Source: Diphasiastrum complanatum
Taxonomy: Eukaryota > Streptophyta > Lycopodiopsida > Lycopodiales > Lycopodiaceae
DNA length: 64,000 nucleotides
Assembly: GCA_029204225.1 (NCBI GenBank)
Contig: CM055110.1
Location: 48,653,024 to 48,717,023 of the forward strand
Direction: 5' to 3'
Position numbers and translations under genes: made by a program
The notes under the pieces: model-generated
The model's input: the letters and a program-made list of their open reading frames with translations, nothing else
Databases searched by the model: none
What the model was told of the DNA's origin: nothing
Shown here: positions 1 through 12,989 of the stretch, one piece after another
How the letters are laid out: every line of letters begins with the position of its first letter
Numbering within the stretch: the stretch's first letter is position 1

Positions 1-1870
<1,870 letters not shown>

Positions 1871-2562
1871 TGACGTAGGAGTGCCCGTATCCACACTCTC
1901 AGAAGAAGGGTGTGTATATGCTCTTATAAGGACATTCACCGATTCTATACCCTTCCTTGCATCCATACCATCCATAAATTCTCCCACCTTGGCACTGAGG
2001 TTGGGCAGCGTATGTCGCAAAATATTCGATGATAACCAGATCAATTTATGGCTCATCCGGTCCATACCACTACTATTGCTCAAGTGGGGTGGAACCCCGT
2101 GCTCTGTTGCAGTTAAGTTCACCTGGGCTACTTGATTATTAGTTGGTCCCGGTGGTGTAGGTAATGCCATGTGCTGCTGATTCATTGGAGCTCCAAACTG
2201 CAGTGTCGCATTCGGTGCCCCTTGGTGGTATGCATAAGAGGTCTCGTATTAATTTCTTTCTCTTTTGTTGAATAATCCGGGGGTTGAATAGGCAAAACGT
2301 TGTTTCATGCGATGACTCGTTGCACAGATGACAATACCGATGTGTCAGTTTGAGATTTTGTTTCAAACTGGACACTCATTTGCTGTATGGTTTTGTGTAC
2401 AAATAGGACACCATACATTCTCTCGTCATGAATACTATAGTTGATTCTGATCAGGTGCATTAGAAGATGATGCTACAGTACTTTGAAAAGCCTTTAGTTT
2501 TTGGTCAAATCAGGCTGTCAATTGTTCCATTTGTCGTTTGTGGAGTTTTGTAATCTGATCCA

Positions 2563-2728
2563 TCAAAAATAAGTTGGCATGGGAACTTCCACGACATATA
2601 TTTTTTTCTCCTCATATTCTCTGGTGGAATTCGCATCGAAAGGTTTTTGGTGTAGAACTTCCATGCACATTTGTTGTCAAAAATTTGGCTAGGTTCGGGC
2701 CTTGATGTGAACAAATTCTATTGTTATG
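2563..2728 (+). repeat. Dispersed repeat, partner 30885-31060
   Basis: Both places carry the same roughly 165-bp block with the landmarks aataagttggcat, cttccacgacatata, ggtggaattcgcatcgaaa and tttggctaggtt. The partner has a short insertion (tatgctaac) near the middle. No coding content was recognised. Confidence 0.85.
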
Positions 2729-2748
2729 CCAATTTCATTTTTTTCGTC

Positions 2749-2867
2749 CAAAATTGCGAGTTTTGGCCATTTCACTTCATCAAAAGGCCAAAAAAGACAT
2801 TTTGGAGACAATTTTTTTAAATTTTTTTCAAATGGTCAAATGGCCCAAAACCACGCCGTAGCGTGGA

Positions 2868-2954
<87 letters not shown>

Positions 2955-3028
2955 ATATGTCTATATTTTGTCTCTGTAACGTCTTTTTGGCCTTTTGATG
3001 AAGTGAAATGGCCAAAAATCGCAATTTT
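2749..3028. repeat. Inverted repeat with a (TA)n loop
   Basis: The left arm (2749-2812) is the reverse complement of the right arm (about 2968-3028), with only a few mismatches. The core ggccttttgatgaagtgaaa is present on both sides in opposite orientation. The loop carries the TA/GTAT microsatellite. A third, direct copy of the right arm (ctttttggccttctgatgaag) lies at about 3082-3150. A transcript would form a long stem-loop; an old foldback element or MITE is possible. Confidence 0.8.
2872..2958 (+). repeat. (TA)n / (GTAT)n microsatellite
   Basis: A TA run at 2872-2930 passes into GTAT units to about 2958. It is the loop of the inverted repeat around it. Confidence 0.97.
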
Positions 3029-3641
3029 GGGCTAAAAAAATGAAAATTTAGCCTCCGGGAAGTGTTTTTTCCCCTAACACTCTTTTTGGCCTTCTGATGA
3101 AGTGAAACGACTAAAAATCATCATTTTGGGCCGAACAAAATAAAAATTTGGCCTCTAGGATATGTGTTGGTTGTTTTTTTTGGGCGTGATTTTCATCTTT
3201 GAGAAGACCTGATTTCTATGCCTTACCATGATTTCAAAGAGAGAAAAAAAAGTCACTTTAAGATATAGTAGGCTGAAAATTTGGGCTGTTTGACCAATAT
3301 TTATACTTTTGCTTAAAACTACATTTCTATCTATAAAAAAAATATTTATATAATATCTCACTTATTTTCAAAATTAATAAATGTACATATTATATCTAGA
3401 TTGCAATGCTAATCATTTATAGTGTTACTTGAACTTAAGCTCATCATTGAAAAGACATAATTACATTATAATAGTAAACATTTAACCAAGAAAGAGTGAG
3501 AGTATTAATAGAATTAGAGAGACTATTTGTTACGTAGCAAATATAATCAAAAGGGGATAGAGAGAATGAGCAAAAGTGAAAGAATGTATAGAGAGACTAT
3601 ACATATATATATATAGAGAGAGATAGAGTCAAAGGTGTGCA
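3029..3641. other. AT-rich non-coding DNA
   Basis: Apart from the extra copy of the inverted-repeat arm at 3082-3150 and a short TA/GA tract near 3602-3624, this stretch shows no gene, no family match and no long open frame. Confidence 0.6.
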
Positions 3642-3795
3642 CATGGGTGTGGTTGTAAGAAAATATCGTTGAGAGTTGGACTCATGTAGAAAGGAATAGT
3701 TGTAGTGAAAAGTAGGTTCACATGTGTGGTTGTAAGAAAATGTCGTTGAGAGTTGGACTGTAGAAAGGAATAGTTGTAGTGAAAAGTAGGTTCAC
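3642..3795 (+). repeat. Tandem duplication, two units of about 75-79 bp
   Basis: Unit 1 (3642-3720) and unit 2 (3721-3795) share tggttgtaagaaaat, cgttgagagttggact and gtagaaaggaatagttgtag in the same order. Unit 2 lacks three bases after ttggact. Confidence 0.92.
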
Positions 3796-5722
<1,927 letters not shown>

Positions 5723-5758
5723 ACCGGGTATCAATTTCCCGTTTCCAAAAAAAAAAAA

Positions 5759-5803
5759 TTCCCATATCAAAAAAAAAAATTAAAATTTTTTTGATATGGG
5801 AAA
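5759..5803. repeat. Short A/T-rich hairpin
   Basis: The arms ttcccatatcaaaaaaa and tttttttgatatgggaa are exact reverse complements around a short AT loop, directly after the CT run. This could be a small foldback or a slippage product. Confidence 0.75.
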
Positions 5804-6030
5804 TCGATACTATCAAGGGAGGTTTTTTTGATGAAAAAAAAAGTATCATTTTTTAAGTATGAAAAAATACTATTTTTACGTATAATTTGAGTTTGCAATT
5901 ATTATAGGAACATACTTTTGTTTTTTTTTCATAAAGATTGATATGCAAAATAGATCCACCTTTGACAAGATTTGCATGTGCCCAAATACATCTACGAGAT
6001 TTGCGATTGCCCAAACACATTTCATTGCTT

Positions 6031-6672
6031 GGGAGTTGCCACGTGGAAAGCCACGTAGGACTACCCCATGGCAAGTCATACAAGCTTGGGATTTGCCACA
6101 TGGCAAACCATGTAGTCTAACATAGGCTTGGCAAGCCAACCAGGCTCTGCCACGTAGGCCTAAGTGGTAATAGAGAAAGAGAAAATTGGGGCTCGAAAGT
6201 TGCCATGTGTAAAACCATGTAGGCTTAGGAGTTGCCATGTGGAAAGCCACGTAGGACTACCATAGGCTTGTGTAGCAAGCCACATAGGCATGTTACAGGT
6301 CCACTATCTACCAAGCCTCTCGCAGACTACCATGTGGCAAGCCATGTAGGCCTACCCCATGGAAAGTCATGCAAGCTTGGCTTTCATGGCAAGCCAACTA
6401 GGCCCTGCCACATAAGCCTCGAAGGTTGCCACATGGCAAGACACGTAGGCTTGCCACATGGAAAACCATGTAGGCTTGGGAATGGTCATGTGGCAAGCCA
6501 TGTAGGACTACCATAGGCTTGTGTCATAGGCCACATAGGCCTACTATATACCAAGCTTATCATAGGTTGTCACATGGCAAATCATGCAGGCTTGGGTTTG
6601 CCACATGGCAAGCCATGTAATCTGTTATAGATTCAATACTTCAATGCTGAAATATTATATATCTATATATAT
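6031..6672 (+). repeat. Dispersed repeat rich in CATG palindromes (copy 1)
   Basis: The block is made of degenerate units around tggcaagccatgtaggc, with self-complementary cores such as ccacatgg and ccatgtgg. It runs into an AT-rich tail (taatctgttatag to tatata). The part from about 6308 to 6672 is colinear with the reverse complement of 37805-38212, tail included. 6222-6345 is colinear with 30110-30240. The block is therefore a dispersed element with internal repetition, not three unrelated satellites. Frames rich in His-Gly-Lys-Pro across it are repeat artefacts. Confidence 0.85.
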
Positions 6673-8431
6673 TCCACTCTGTTTCGTTGAAGCCATTGTG
6701 TTTGTTGATTATATTCACATGACAAAATATATGATGTTTTTAGGTGTGATAGAGGATGGATCAACATGGAGAGATCTATTGGAGGAGGATATAAAGTTTT
6801 ATCAAACAGAGGAGGATATATACTTCCACTCCCTCGTGTCAAAATTCTTCGGTGGAGGGCCGAGGCCTCGAGAAGGATTGCCTTAGCGATGTTGCCCAAT
6901 TTTATCGATTTAAATTTTTTCTTTTTTAGATAGACTCTAGCATTGTTTGAATTCAATTCTTGCTCATGCCATGAATTTCTTCATCCTTATTGAGACTAGA
7001 GGGGAAGCTCTCTATGTTCTTTTCCTTCATTGCTTTGAACTCTATAGATTGCTTCAAGATTTACCTCAAAGTAGGAGGCTTTTAAAGTTTGGTGGAAATT
7101 AGTATGCATGACTTGTTTTAGCCATGTACACACACGACTTGCCTAAGAGTTTGTTGTTTAAATTGTAAATCACTCCTGAATATATGAATCGTTTCATTAG
7201 TGCATTTATTCCATGAAATGGAGTCTAGTGCTGCTTCACTTGCAACGAGCTGAGGTTGTGGTAACTGAAGTAGAATTAGTAGCTTCTTTACCTTTTTGGC
7301 TTTTGAAAGAGAGTTCTTCTTTGGCTTCATGTTTCCCATTCAACATTGTCATGTGCTCTTTTGATTATGTGAACACTAATTTGGTTTCAGGCTTAAGCTT
7401 TCTACAAGCAACTATGAACTTTCAAATGTATGTTTTTAGTACCAATTAGACATCTATAAGATTTACAAACATTGTAGAAATTACAGATATTGCATTAGAA
7501 ATTTTTTAGAATTATTTCTCAAAAAAATTGCAAATTTTTTTCTTTTCAATTCTTGTGGAATGGACCTGGTTCTGAACCACACTTTATGTTGATTCATATA
7601 GTTTTGAAAAGGCCCAATCTCAAAAGGGTGGGGTGGAAACACTACTTTTCCTTGAGAGTTGTATAAAATTTATAGGTTCATCATAGACTAGGGTCTTGTT
7701 TGATACCATATGTATTCTTGGAGTCAATGTGAGTATAACTTACTTATTATGGTGAGAAATGATTAGACGAGGTAGCAAATACTTTTAACTCTTTCATAGG
7801 GACCAATATGTCTAGCACCCAGGGAAATTTGTAACAAGATAGTTTGGTAAAAATGCAGAATAGCAACATAGTCCACTTGCATAGGTTGGTTGCAATGTAT
7901 TCTTTTCTCAGACATTCTAGGAACTTGGCATGCTATAATCATAAGCAACTTTCTCAACCTAATATTGGAATTTCAAAATGCTTTGCATTGAATACACCTC
8001 ATCAGGATGATCAATCAATCTTTAAAATGAAAGAACCTAAAATGGTATCATCGTAGAGAAGATCTTGTATTGGATTGAGAATTACCCATGTTACTAAAGG
8101 AATCTATGCCAGAGGGGAGTTTCATCTAGTGATTGAGCATCTTATGTTCGAGATTTTCTATGCCAAGCTTTGTTAGTTTGGCCCTCTTCACACATTCAAA
8201 ATTATAATAATCAAACATGCCAACATCAAAGTAGTATTATAGATAGAGATAATAAGTTAGGAGTCCAAATCTTCTTGGCTCATCCCTAGATTAGTAGATG
8301 GCATAGACATAGTGTAATCCAGGTATTTAATAGGTGAGTTTAGATGCCAAGTAGTCCACAAGAAGATAATCAAATTGGTGTGTCAAATTTTTTTAGGCTT
8401 TCCATGTTTGCTATATTACAACATAGTAAAT
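6672..8431 (+). repeat. Mosaic duplication of BTB-gene 3' end and flank (copy A; partner 32893-34578)
   Basis: Three colinear blocks match: 6672-7096 with 32893-33318, 8063-8126 with about 33318-33382, and 8183-8431 with about 34330-34578. Copy A has about 0.97 kb (7097-8062) missing from the partner. The partner has about 0.95 kb (33383-34329) missing here. The first block covers the end of the last BTB intron, the last exon and downstream DNA. No other gene was seen in the segment. Confidence 0.92.
6744..6886 (+). pseudogene. Orphan copy of the last BTB exon
   Basis: After a conserved acceptor (tttttag, AG at 6742-6743) the copy reads IEDGSTWRDLLEEDIKFYQ, matching IEDGSTGRDLADEEVKFYQ of the gene at 32966-33096. 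A 1-bp length difference just after the shared TEED changes the downstream frame. The copy reads on to a stop at 6884-6886, while the gene stops earlier in its own frame. No upstream exons lie nearby, so it cannot be translated as a BTB protein. Either copy could preserve the ancestral ending. Confidence 0.8.
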
Positions 8432-9447
8432 GTAATCATCGAACATATCCATGACAAACTGCGTGTTTGGTGAAGTGGCTTCGGTGTGATGGGAATGGTA
8501 GCCCCAATGGTCACAGACTGTCCTTGTGTGGAAGCAGAGGCGAGGGAAGCATCAGAGGCAGGGAGAATGGGAAGTTCAGTGCAAACAGCAGCAGGGGGTG
8601 GAAGCGCAGCTAACAATGTATGCCTAGTGCGACGTCGTGACGAGGAAGGTGAGTCAGGAATGACGATCTCGCTGCGTGGACGACGACAACTATGAGAACT
8701 CGAGGCCTGGTGAGATGAATCGACCGGTGCTTCTTCGTAGACCGAAAGCACAGAATCCAGGTAGAAACCATGGATTTTGTTTTCTAGGTACTAGAAGGGA
8801 CAATAAAGAGCCAGCAGCAAACTGCTGCTTAGTATTGGCCTTAATAGCTCGTTTGAGCTCACTAGAAATAGTCTTGAACAATTATATGCTTCAAGAGGGG
8901 CTTTGGCCACCTTGGTGTAGGAGTCAACTAGCCTATGGAGGATCTGTAAAGTAATGTGGTCTTTCTTAAGGTTGCCAACCATCCGGAAATTATTCAGTAG
9001 TTGGGCAACAGCATGGATTGAAGGCTTAGTGATGGCTTCTAGAAGGTATCCATCATTGGTCCAGTGTAGATCATTGGTGAGGTCAATGTATGGCTTGATG
9101 GCCTGTTTGGTCTGCTTGTGATTGGGTGAGGCCTGTGTACCGGATGCTATACATATGGCTGCAAGGGCGGCCTCAGTGACGCGCAGCTTGTGTGTTGCTC
9201 CCTGGAAAGTGATATAGAATTTGGATTTCTCTTCCTTCCACGTACTGAAGGCAAGAGTGATGAAATCCATATTGATCCTACCAGAAAAGGCTCTCTCATG
9301 AATACCCATTGCAGTGAGCAGAGGCTCCGCAAGGGTCATCCACTGAGTGACCATGCTTGTGCTATGAAGGATCATGATGTTCGTTGCAGATGGGACATCA
9401 CGATGGATAGTATAGCGTGGAGACTGGGAAGTATTGGTAGAAGACAT
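8416..9447 (-). pseudogene. Retroelement-associated ORF, family uncertain
   Basis: From an ATG at 9447 an open frame of about 219 codons runs on the minus strand to 8791. A second frame (8751-8416) continues it with a Ser/Pro/Ala-rich C-terminus, so at least one frameshift separates them. The N-terminal part is hydrophilic, then comes a globular stretch (WMTLAEPLLTAMGIHERAF, then FYITFQGATHKLRVTEAAL). That layout resembles the plant transposon-associated ORFs found beside Athila/Tat gypsy elements; this is from memory and weak. It lies downstream of, and on the same strand as, gypsy pol at 10277-12750, where an env-position ORF would sit. Its end overlaps the border of the BTB duplication. 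Confidence 0.4.
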
Positions 9448-10276
9448 GATGAACAAAAAGGAAATGTAAGACGCATGAAAGTGTATCAGAAAGCAAGTTA
9501 GGAAGTTTGGAAGACTTTGGTGGTGGGAAAAATTCGCAAGAGCTTCGCTAGCACAAGTGAGGAATGAATCAAATTTAGCTAACTTATAGGTGAATTTGGT
9601 GGGTCCATTACATTGAATACTAGTTTGGCTGATCAATTCTAAACAAAAATTTGCAGGCATGTACAGTACTGTAAAAATAGGTTATAAAAATCTTGGCAAA
9701 GGTTTCTTGGGATTTGAACCTATCAGGCGAACGTTTTTCAGTTCTGGCAAAGGATGAACCTTCGCCTAGGAGGGTCCTTTGCCCAGGTACTGCCATAAAT
9801 GCTTTTTTCCACAATCTGAACCTATGGACAACCTAATTTGGACATTTTAAGATCATCTAACAGGTCAACGAAGGTTCATAATGAGGTTAAGATGCTCGGC
9901 GAAGGTTCTCAAAATGGCATATCACTGAACGTTCGCTTGACTAGAAAACTAGGGAACCTTTGCCCACCTGAAATTAGATAAATCTAGAGTGGATGTACAG
10001 TCTGAGAGCTCAGCGAAGAATTCTGGTACTGTATAGGCCAAATCTGACCGAAACAATGATTTTCTAAGTCATTTTTCATCAAAAATACCATGCTTCTTTT
10101 TTCCCATGCTGATGACGTTCTAAATTTTGCTCATCAGTCTTTGTTCAATTTTTGTTTTTTTTTTTAACTGTCTTTTTTCAAAAAACTCAACAATTTAAAT
10201 TCTGAAAAAAAAAAATTGAAAAAAAAATAAAATCAAAAAACCATTGAGATTAGGCTTGCTAAACTGGCGGAGCAGG
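9448..10276. other. No gene; possible gypsy flank
   Basis: The stretch contains several scattered copies of gcgaaggttc/gaaccttcgc and ends in A/T homopolymers (10147-10235). It lies between two minus-strand retroelement ORFs and may be the spacer or a decayed LTR. No LTR ends could be defined. Confidence 0.4.
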
Positions 10277-10869
10277 CTACCAAAACTTGCGTAATCGGCT
10301 GCCATTCACCGAAGTATCAAATCGTTTTCCATCCAAGTGCTCAAGAATTACTACGCCATAGTTCAGAATTTCCTTCACTTTATATAGGCCTTCACCGATA
10401 AACTTCAACTTTCCCTTGATCATCTTGGTTTTGTACATCAATGCAAGATCTACTGCTTTCAGATCTTTTTTGTGCAATCGACGATCGTGCCATGCCTTGC
10501 GACGAGTTTTCTCTGTGGCTAAGGCATGAACTGCCATCAATCGGGTCTCACATAATTTGTGCAACGCTTCATGACAGAGTTGTAAAGACTTATCATCATT
10601 TAATCGTTCCGTTGCTGCTATGCGTAAGGATGGGATTAAAAATTCAATTGGCATGACAACATCTTGACCATAAACCAGTTAAAAAGGTGTTTGATTTGTA
10701 CTATTTTTGTAAGCAGTTCTGAATGCCCATAATGCTGCATACAGTTATGTTCCCAATTAGACCGACTCGCTTCAACTATCTTTGTCATAATGGTGCAAAG
10801 AATCTTATTGGAAGATTCAACTTGGCCATTCCCTTTGGGATAGTAGGGAGTACTAAATCCGTTGCCCAC
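10277..10869 (-). pseudogene. Ty3/gypsy integrase C-terminal part (element G1)
   Basis: The minus strand shows STPYYPKGNGQVESSNKIL, which contains the integrase catalytic glutamate region. KIVEASRSNWEH follows, and after a frameshift a basic C-terminal domain ends in NGSRLRKFW and a stop at 10277. This ending without a chromodomain, with Val-Asn-Gly-x-Arg-Leu, is typical of the Athila/Tat side of gypsy (family knowledge). The frame is broken, so no function is expected. It continues element G1, whose RT lies at 11026-11600. Confidence 0.8.
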
Positions 10870-11600
10870 TCAGGTACTGCTTCAACATAGAACAATGCAG
10901 CATCTGGCAGTTCATCATCCACTTCAATGTTAACTGGTGCGGATTCAATTCTTGAAACATGATCGACTAGATAATGTTGCTTCCCCTTTCGAACCATAAT
11001 TCGAAAGTCAAATTTAACCTTGATCTTAGAATAATCTCTGGCAATACCATGTCTCGATATCACATGTCCAAGCACAACTCCGTGGGAAACCCATATCTAA
11101 CATTTTTTTTGGATTTAGAGAAATCTGATATTTGCGACATCTTTCAAATACTTTCTCCAATCGATCCAGGTGGTCTGCATCTGTACTATGGACTCCCAGG
11201 TCATCCAAGTAAATTTCAAGGAATTTTTGCAGATAATCTTTAAAAGCAAATTGCAGTACTCTTTGAACAAACTTGGTGCATTACAGAGTCCAAACAACAA
11301 TACTTTGTAAGCATAGGTGCCCCATTCTGTTGCAAAGGCAGTTTTGTGGCGATCGGCAGGTGCAATCTTAACCTGGTTGTAACCACTAAATCCATCCAAG
11401 AAACTATAAGCTTCCGCTCCAGCAAGGCGATCCAAAATGCTTTCAGTAAAAGGTAATGGAAAATGATCCTTCCGCGTCACTTTGTTCAATGCTTTGAGAT
11501 TCACACAGATTCGCAATTTCCCATTCTTTTTAGAAACAATGACAATCGGTGAAATCCATTTGGTGTGCTCGATCTCATAAATGAAATTGGCGTCAAACAG
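10785..11600 (-). pseudogene. Ty3/gypsy reverse transcriptase with RNase H remnant (G1)
   Basis: Reading leftward, RICVNLKALNKVTRKDHFPL and FLDGFSGYNQVKIAPADRHK give RT fingers and palm. YLDD at 11200-11211 is the catalytic Asp pair but lies in another frame, so one frameshift splits the domain. LGHVISRHGIA follows. The sequence then jumps straight to FDFRIMVRKGKQHYLVDHVS, the end of RNase H. Most of the RT thumb and RNase H is therefore deleted. The tail DELPDAALFYVEAVPEWA recurs at about 16008-16071 on the plus strand, showing a second copy of the same family. Confidence 0.85.
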
Positions 11601-11603
11601 TCT

Positions 11604-12750
11604 CTAAAGTTCTTTCTTTATTAGATTGGCAACATTAGGATTACAGCGATAGAACTTTGTAACTGCATCAGGTACTAAAGGTATGGTATGTTCAATCACT
11701 GATGTCAGAATACCTTTCAGATCTTGATAAGTCCATGCAAAGCAATCTTGATACTTAATAGATAACATGCATAGTGCTTGATACTGTTCAGGAGTAAGTT
11801 GTGATCCAACTTGTACAATCTTTTCTGGTTCTCCTGGTTCAGCAAGATTTATTGGCTGCGTCCTAGCTGGGCCATCGTAAACCTCTTTCGATTCTGGCAT
11901 GTGTTCTTCAGGTTCACGATGTGCTTTTGGTAACATGATAACCACATCATCCAGTGTATAACGTTTAAAATACTTTAGGCATATCATGCTGGACTACATC
12001 TGCTTGTTCCTTTTTGAAAGGACTTGTCTTGGATCTTCGCTTAGCCTTCTTAGCAGGAATTGATCGTGGAGGTGATGACTTCCTATAAACTCTTCTTCGA
12101 AAGTGAAGGCTTCCTAGACGATGATGTCTTGCTAGAATTTTGACTTGAAGAATCATCCTCGACTTTTTCTTTGCCTTTATACAATAAGGGTGGCACTTTA
12201 TATTAATCAATCTTTTGAGGGAGATTTTACCATTTCAGGACCATATTATAAGTTGCTTAGCTTGTTTCTTCGTCATCGATCCTGTAATCCTATCTTCGTT
12301 CAATATAACTGCTTTGGGTGGTTTTATTGTCGGTTCATCAGGAACATTACGCACTCCAAATCTAGTCGGATCCATATGATTCAGAATCTGCTCATCCGTA
12401 AGTTCAGCATTGCCATCATAAGTCAAGGCATGGCTCACTGGTATGAGATCATCCTCAATCAGATATGGTATAGGTTCCATTGATATCCAGGCTACATTCA
12501 GCACATTCAGTGGAAACGTGATTGGTGTATCCAAAGTTCAATCTAATAAGGAAATCTCGCTCAAATCTGATTGATTATCTTGTTGACACATATATCCTGC
12601 TGTACAATCAATCGTTGCAAGAGCTTCATTCCAATTGACAGTATCCATTTGAGAATCGTCTTGAAATCCCAAATTTTTCTCTGGTCGGTCACAAGTGCGA
12701 TCCGTTGTTGACAAATCGTCCACGCAAAACGACCAGATATGAAAAGACAT
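11604..12750 (-). pseudogene. Ty3/gypsy pre-RT region (G1)
   Basis: Several minus-strand frames (12750-12538, 12534-12235, 12210-11965, 11987-11604) appear to be one broken coding region. The last contains CFAWTYQDLKGI and HTIPLVPDAVTKF, the conserved lead-in to gypsy RT. The upstream parts have no recognised protease or zinc knuckle; one is Lys/Arg/Ser-rich. The most upstream part starts with MSFHIWSFCVDDL, and that DNA is shared with 62449-62487. Stops and frame changes show decay. Confidence 0.65.
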
Positions 12751-12835
12751 GTTAACTCTTAGTTAGATATACCTCTTATGGTATAATAGAATGTATACTC
12801 AATCTAATTCTAACTAGACATTTTCGAAATTTCAA
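12715..12835. repeat. Segment shared (inverted) with 62370-62487
   Basis: The block contains aactcttagttagatatacctcttat and cctctta-tataat-tatactcaa elements. The same order is found at 62370-62487 on the opposite strand with moderate divergence. In the sense of the adjacent coiled-coil ORF, the block is upstream of copy 1 (12990-15148) and downstream of copy 2 (63054-64000). That is the arrangement expected of LTR sequence. Confidence 0.7.
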
Positions 12836-12989
12836 TGATCCGCGATACAACATTTAAACTGTTCTGTAAATATGCGAACCAAGCAATGTTTTTGACGGAT
12901 GCGAATGCCACAATTTCAGTTCAAAATTTTGGTTACATATTGGATGCACTCACTGGTAATCCGGTTTGATTTGGCGTTATTACCTACAA

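Noticed and set aside
5876-6516. Frames rich in HGKP / MASHVGLP
   Set aside because: They read through the CATG-palindrome repeat in all frames and strands; no coding signal.
6031-6618. CRISPR-like array
   Set aside because: Units are degenerate, spacers are not unique, and the DNA is plant nuclear; it is a dispersed repeat.
9700-9740. tRNA-like phrase (gggatttgaacct)
   Set aside because: No acceptor stem or cloverleaf could be built around it.
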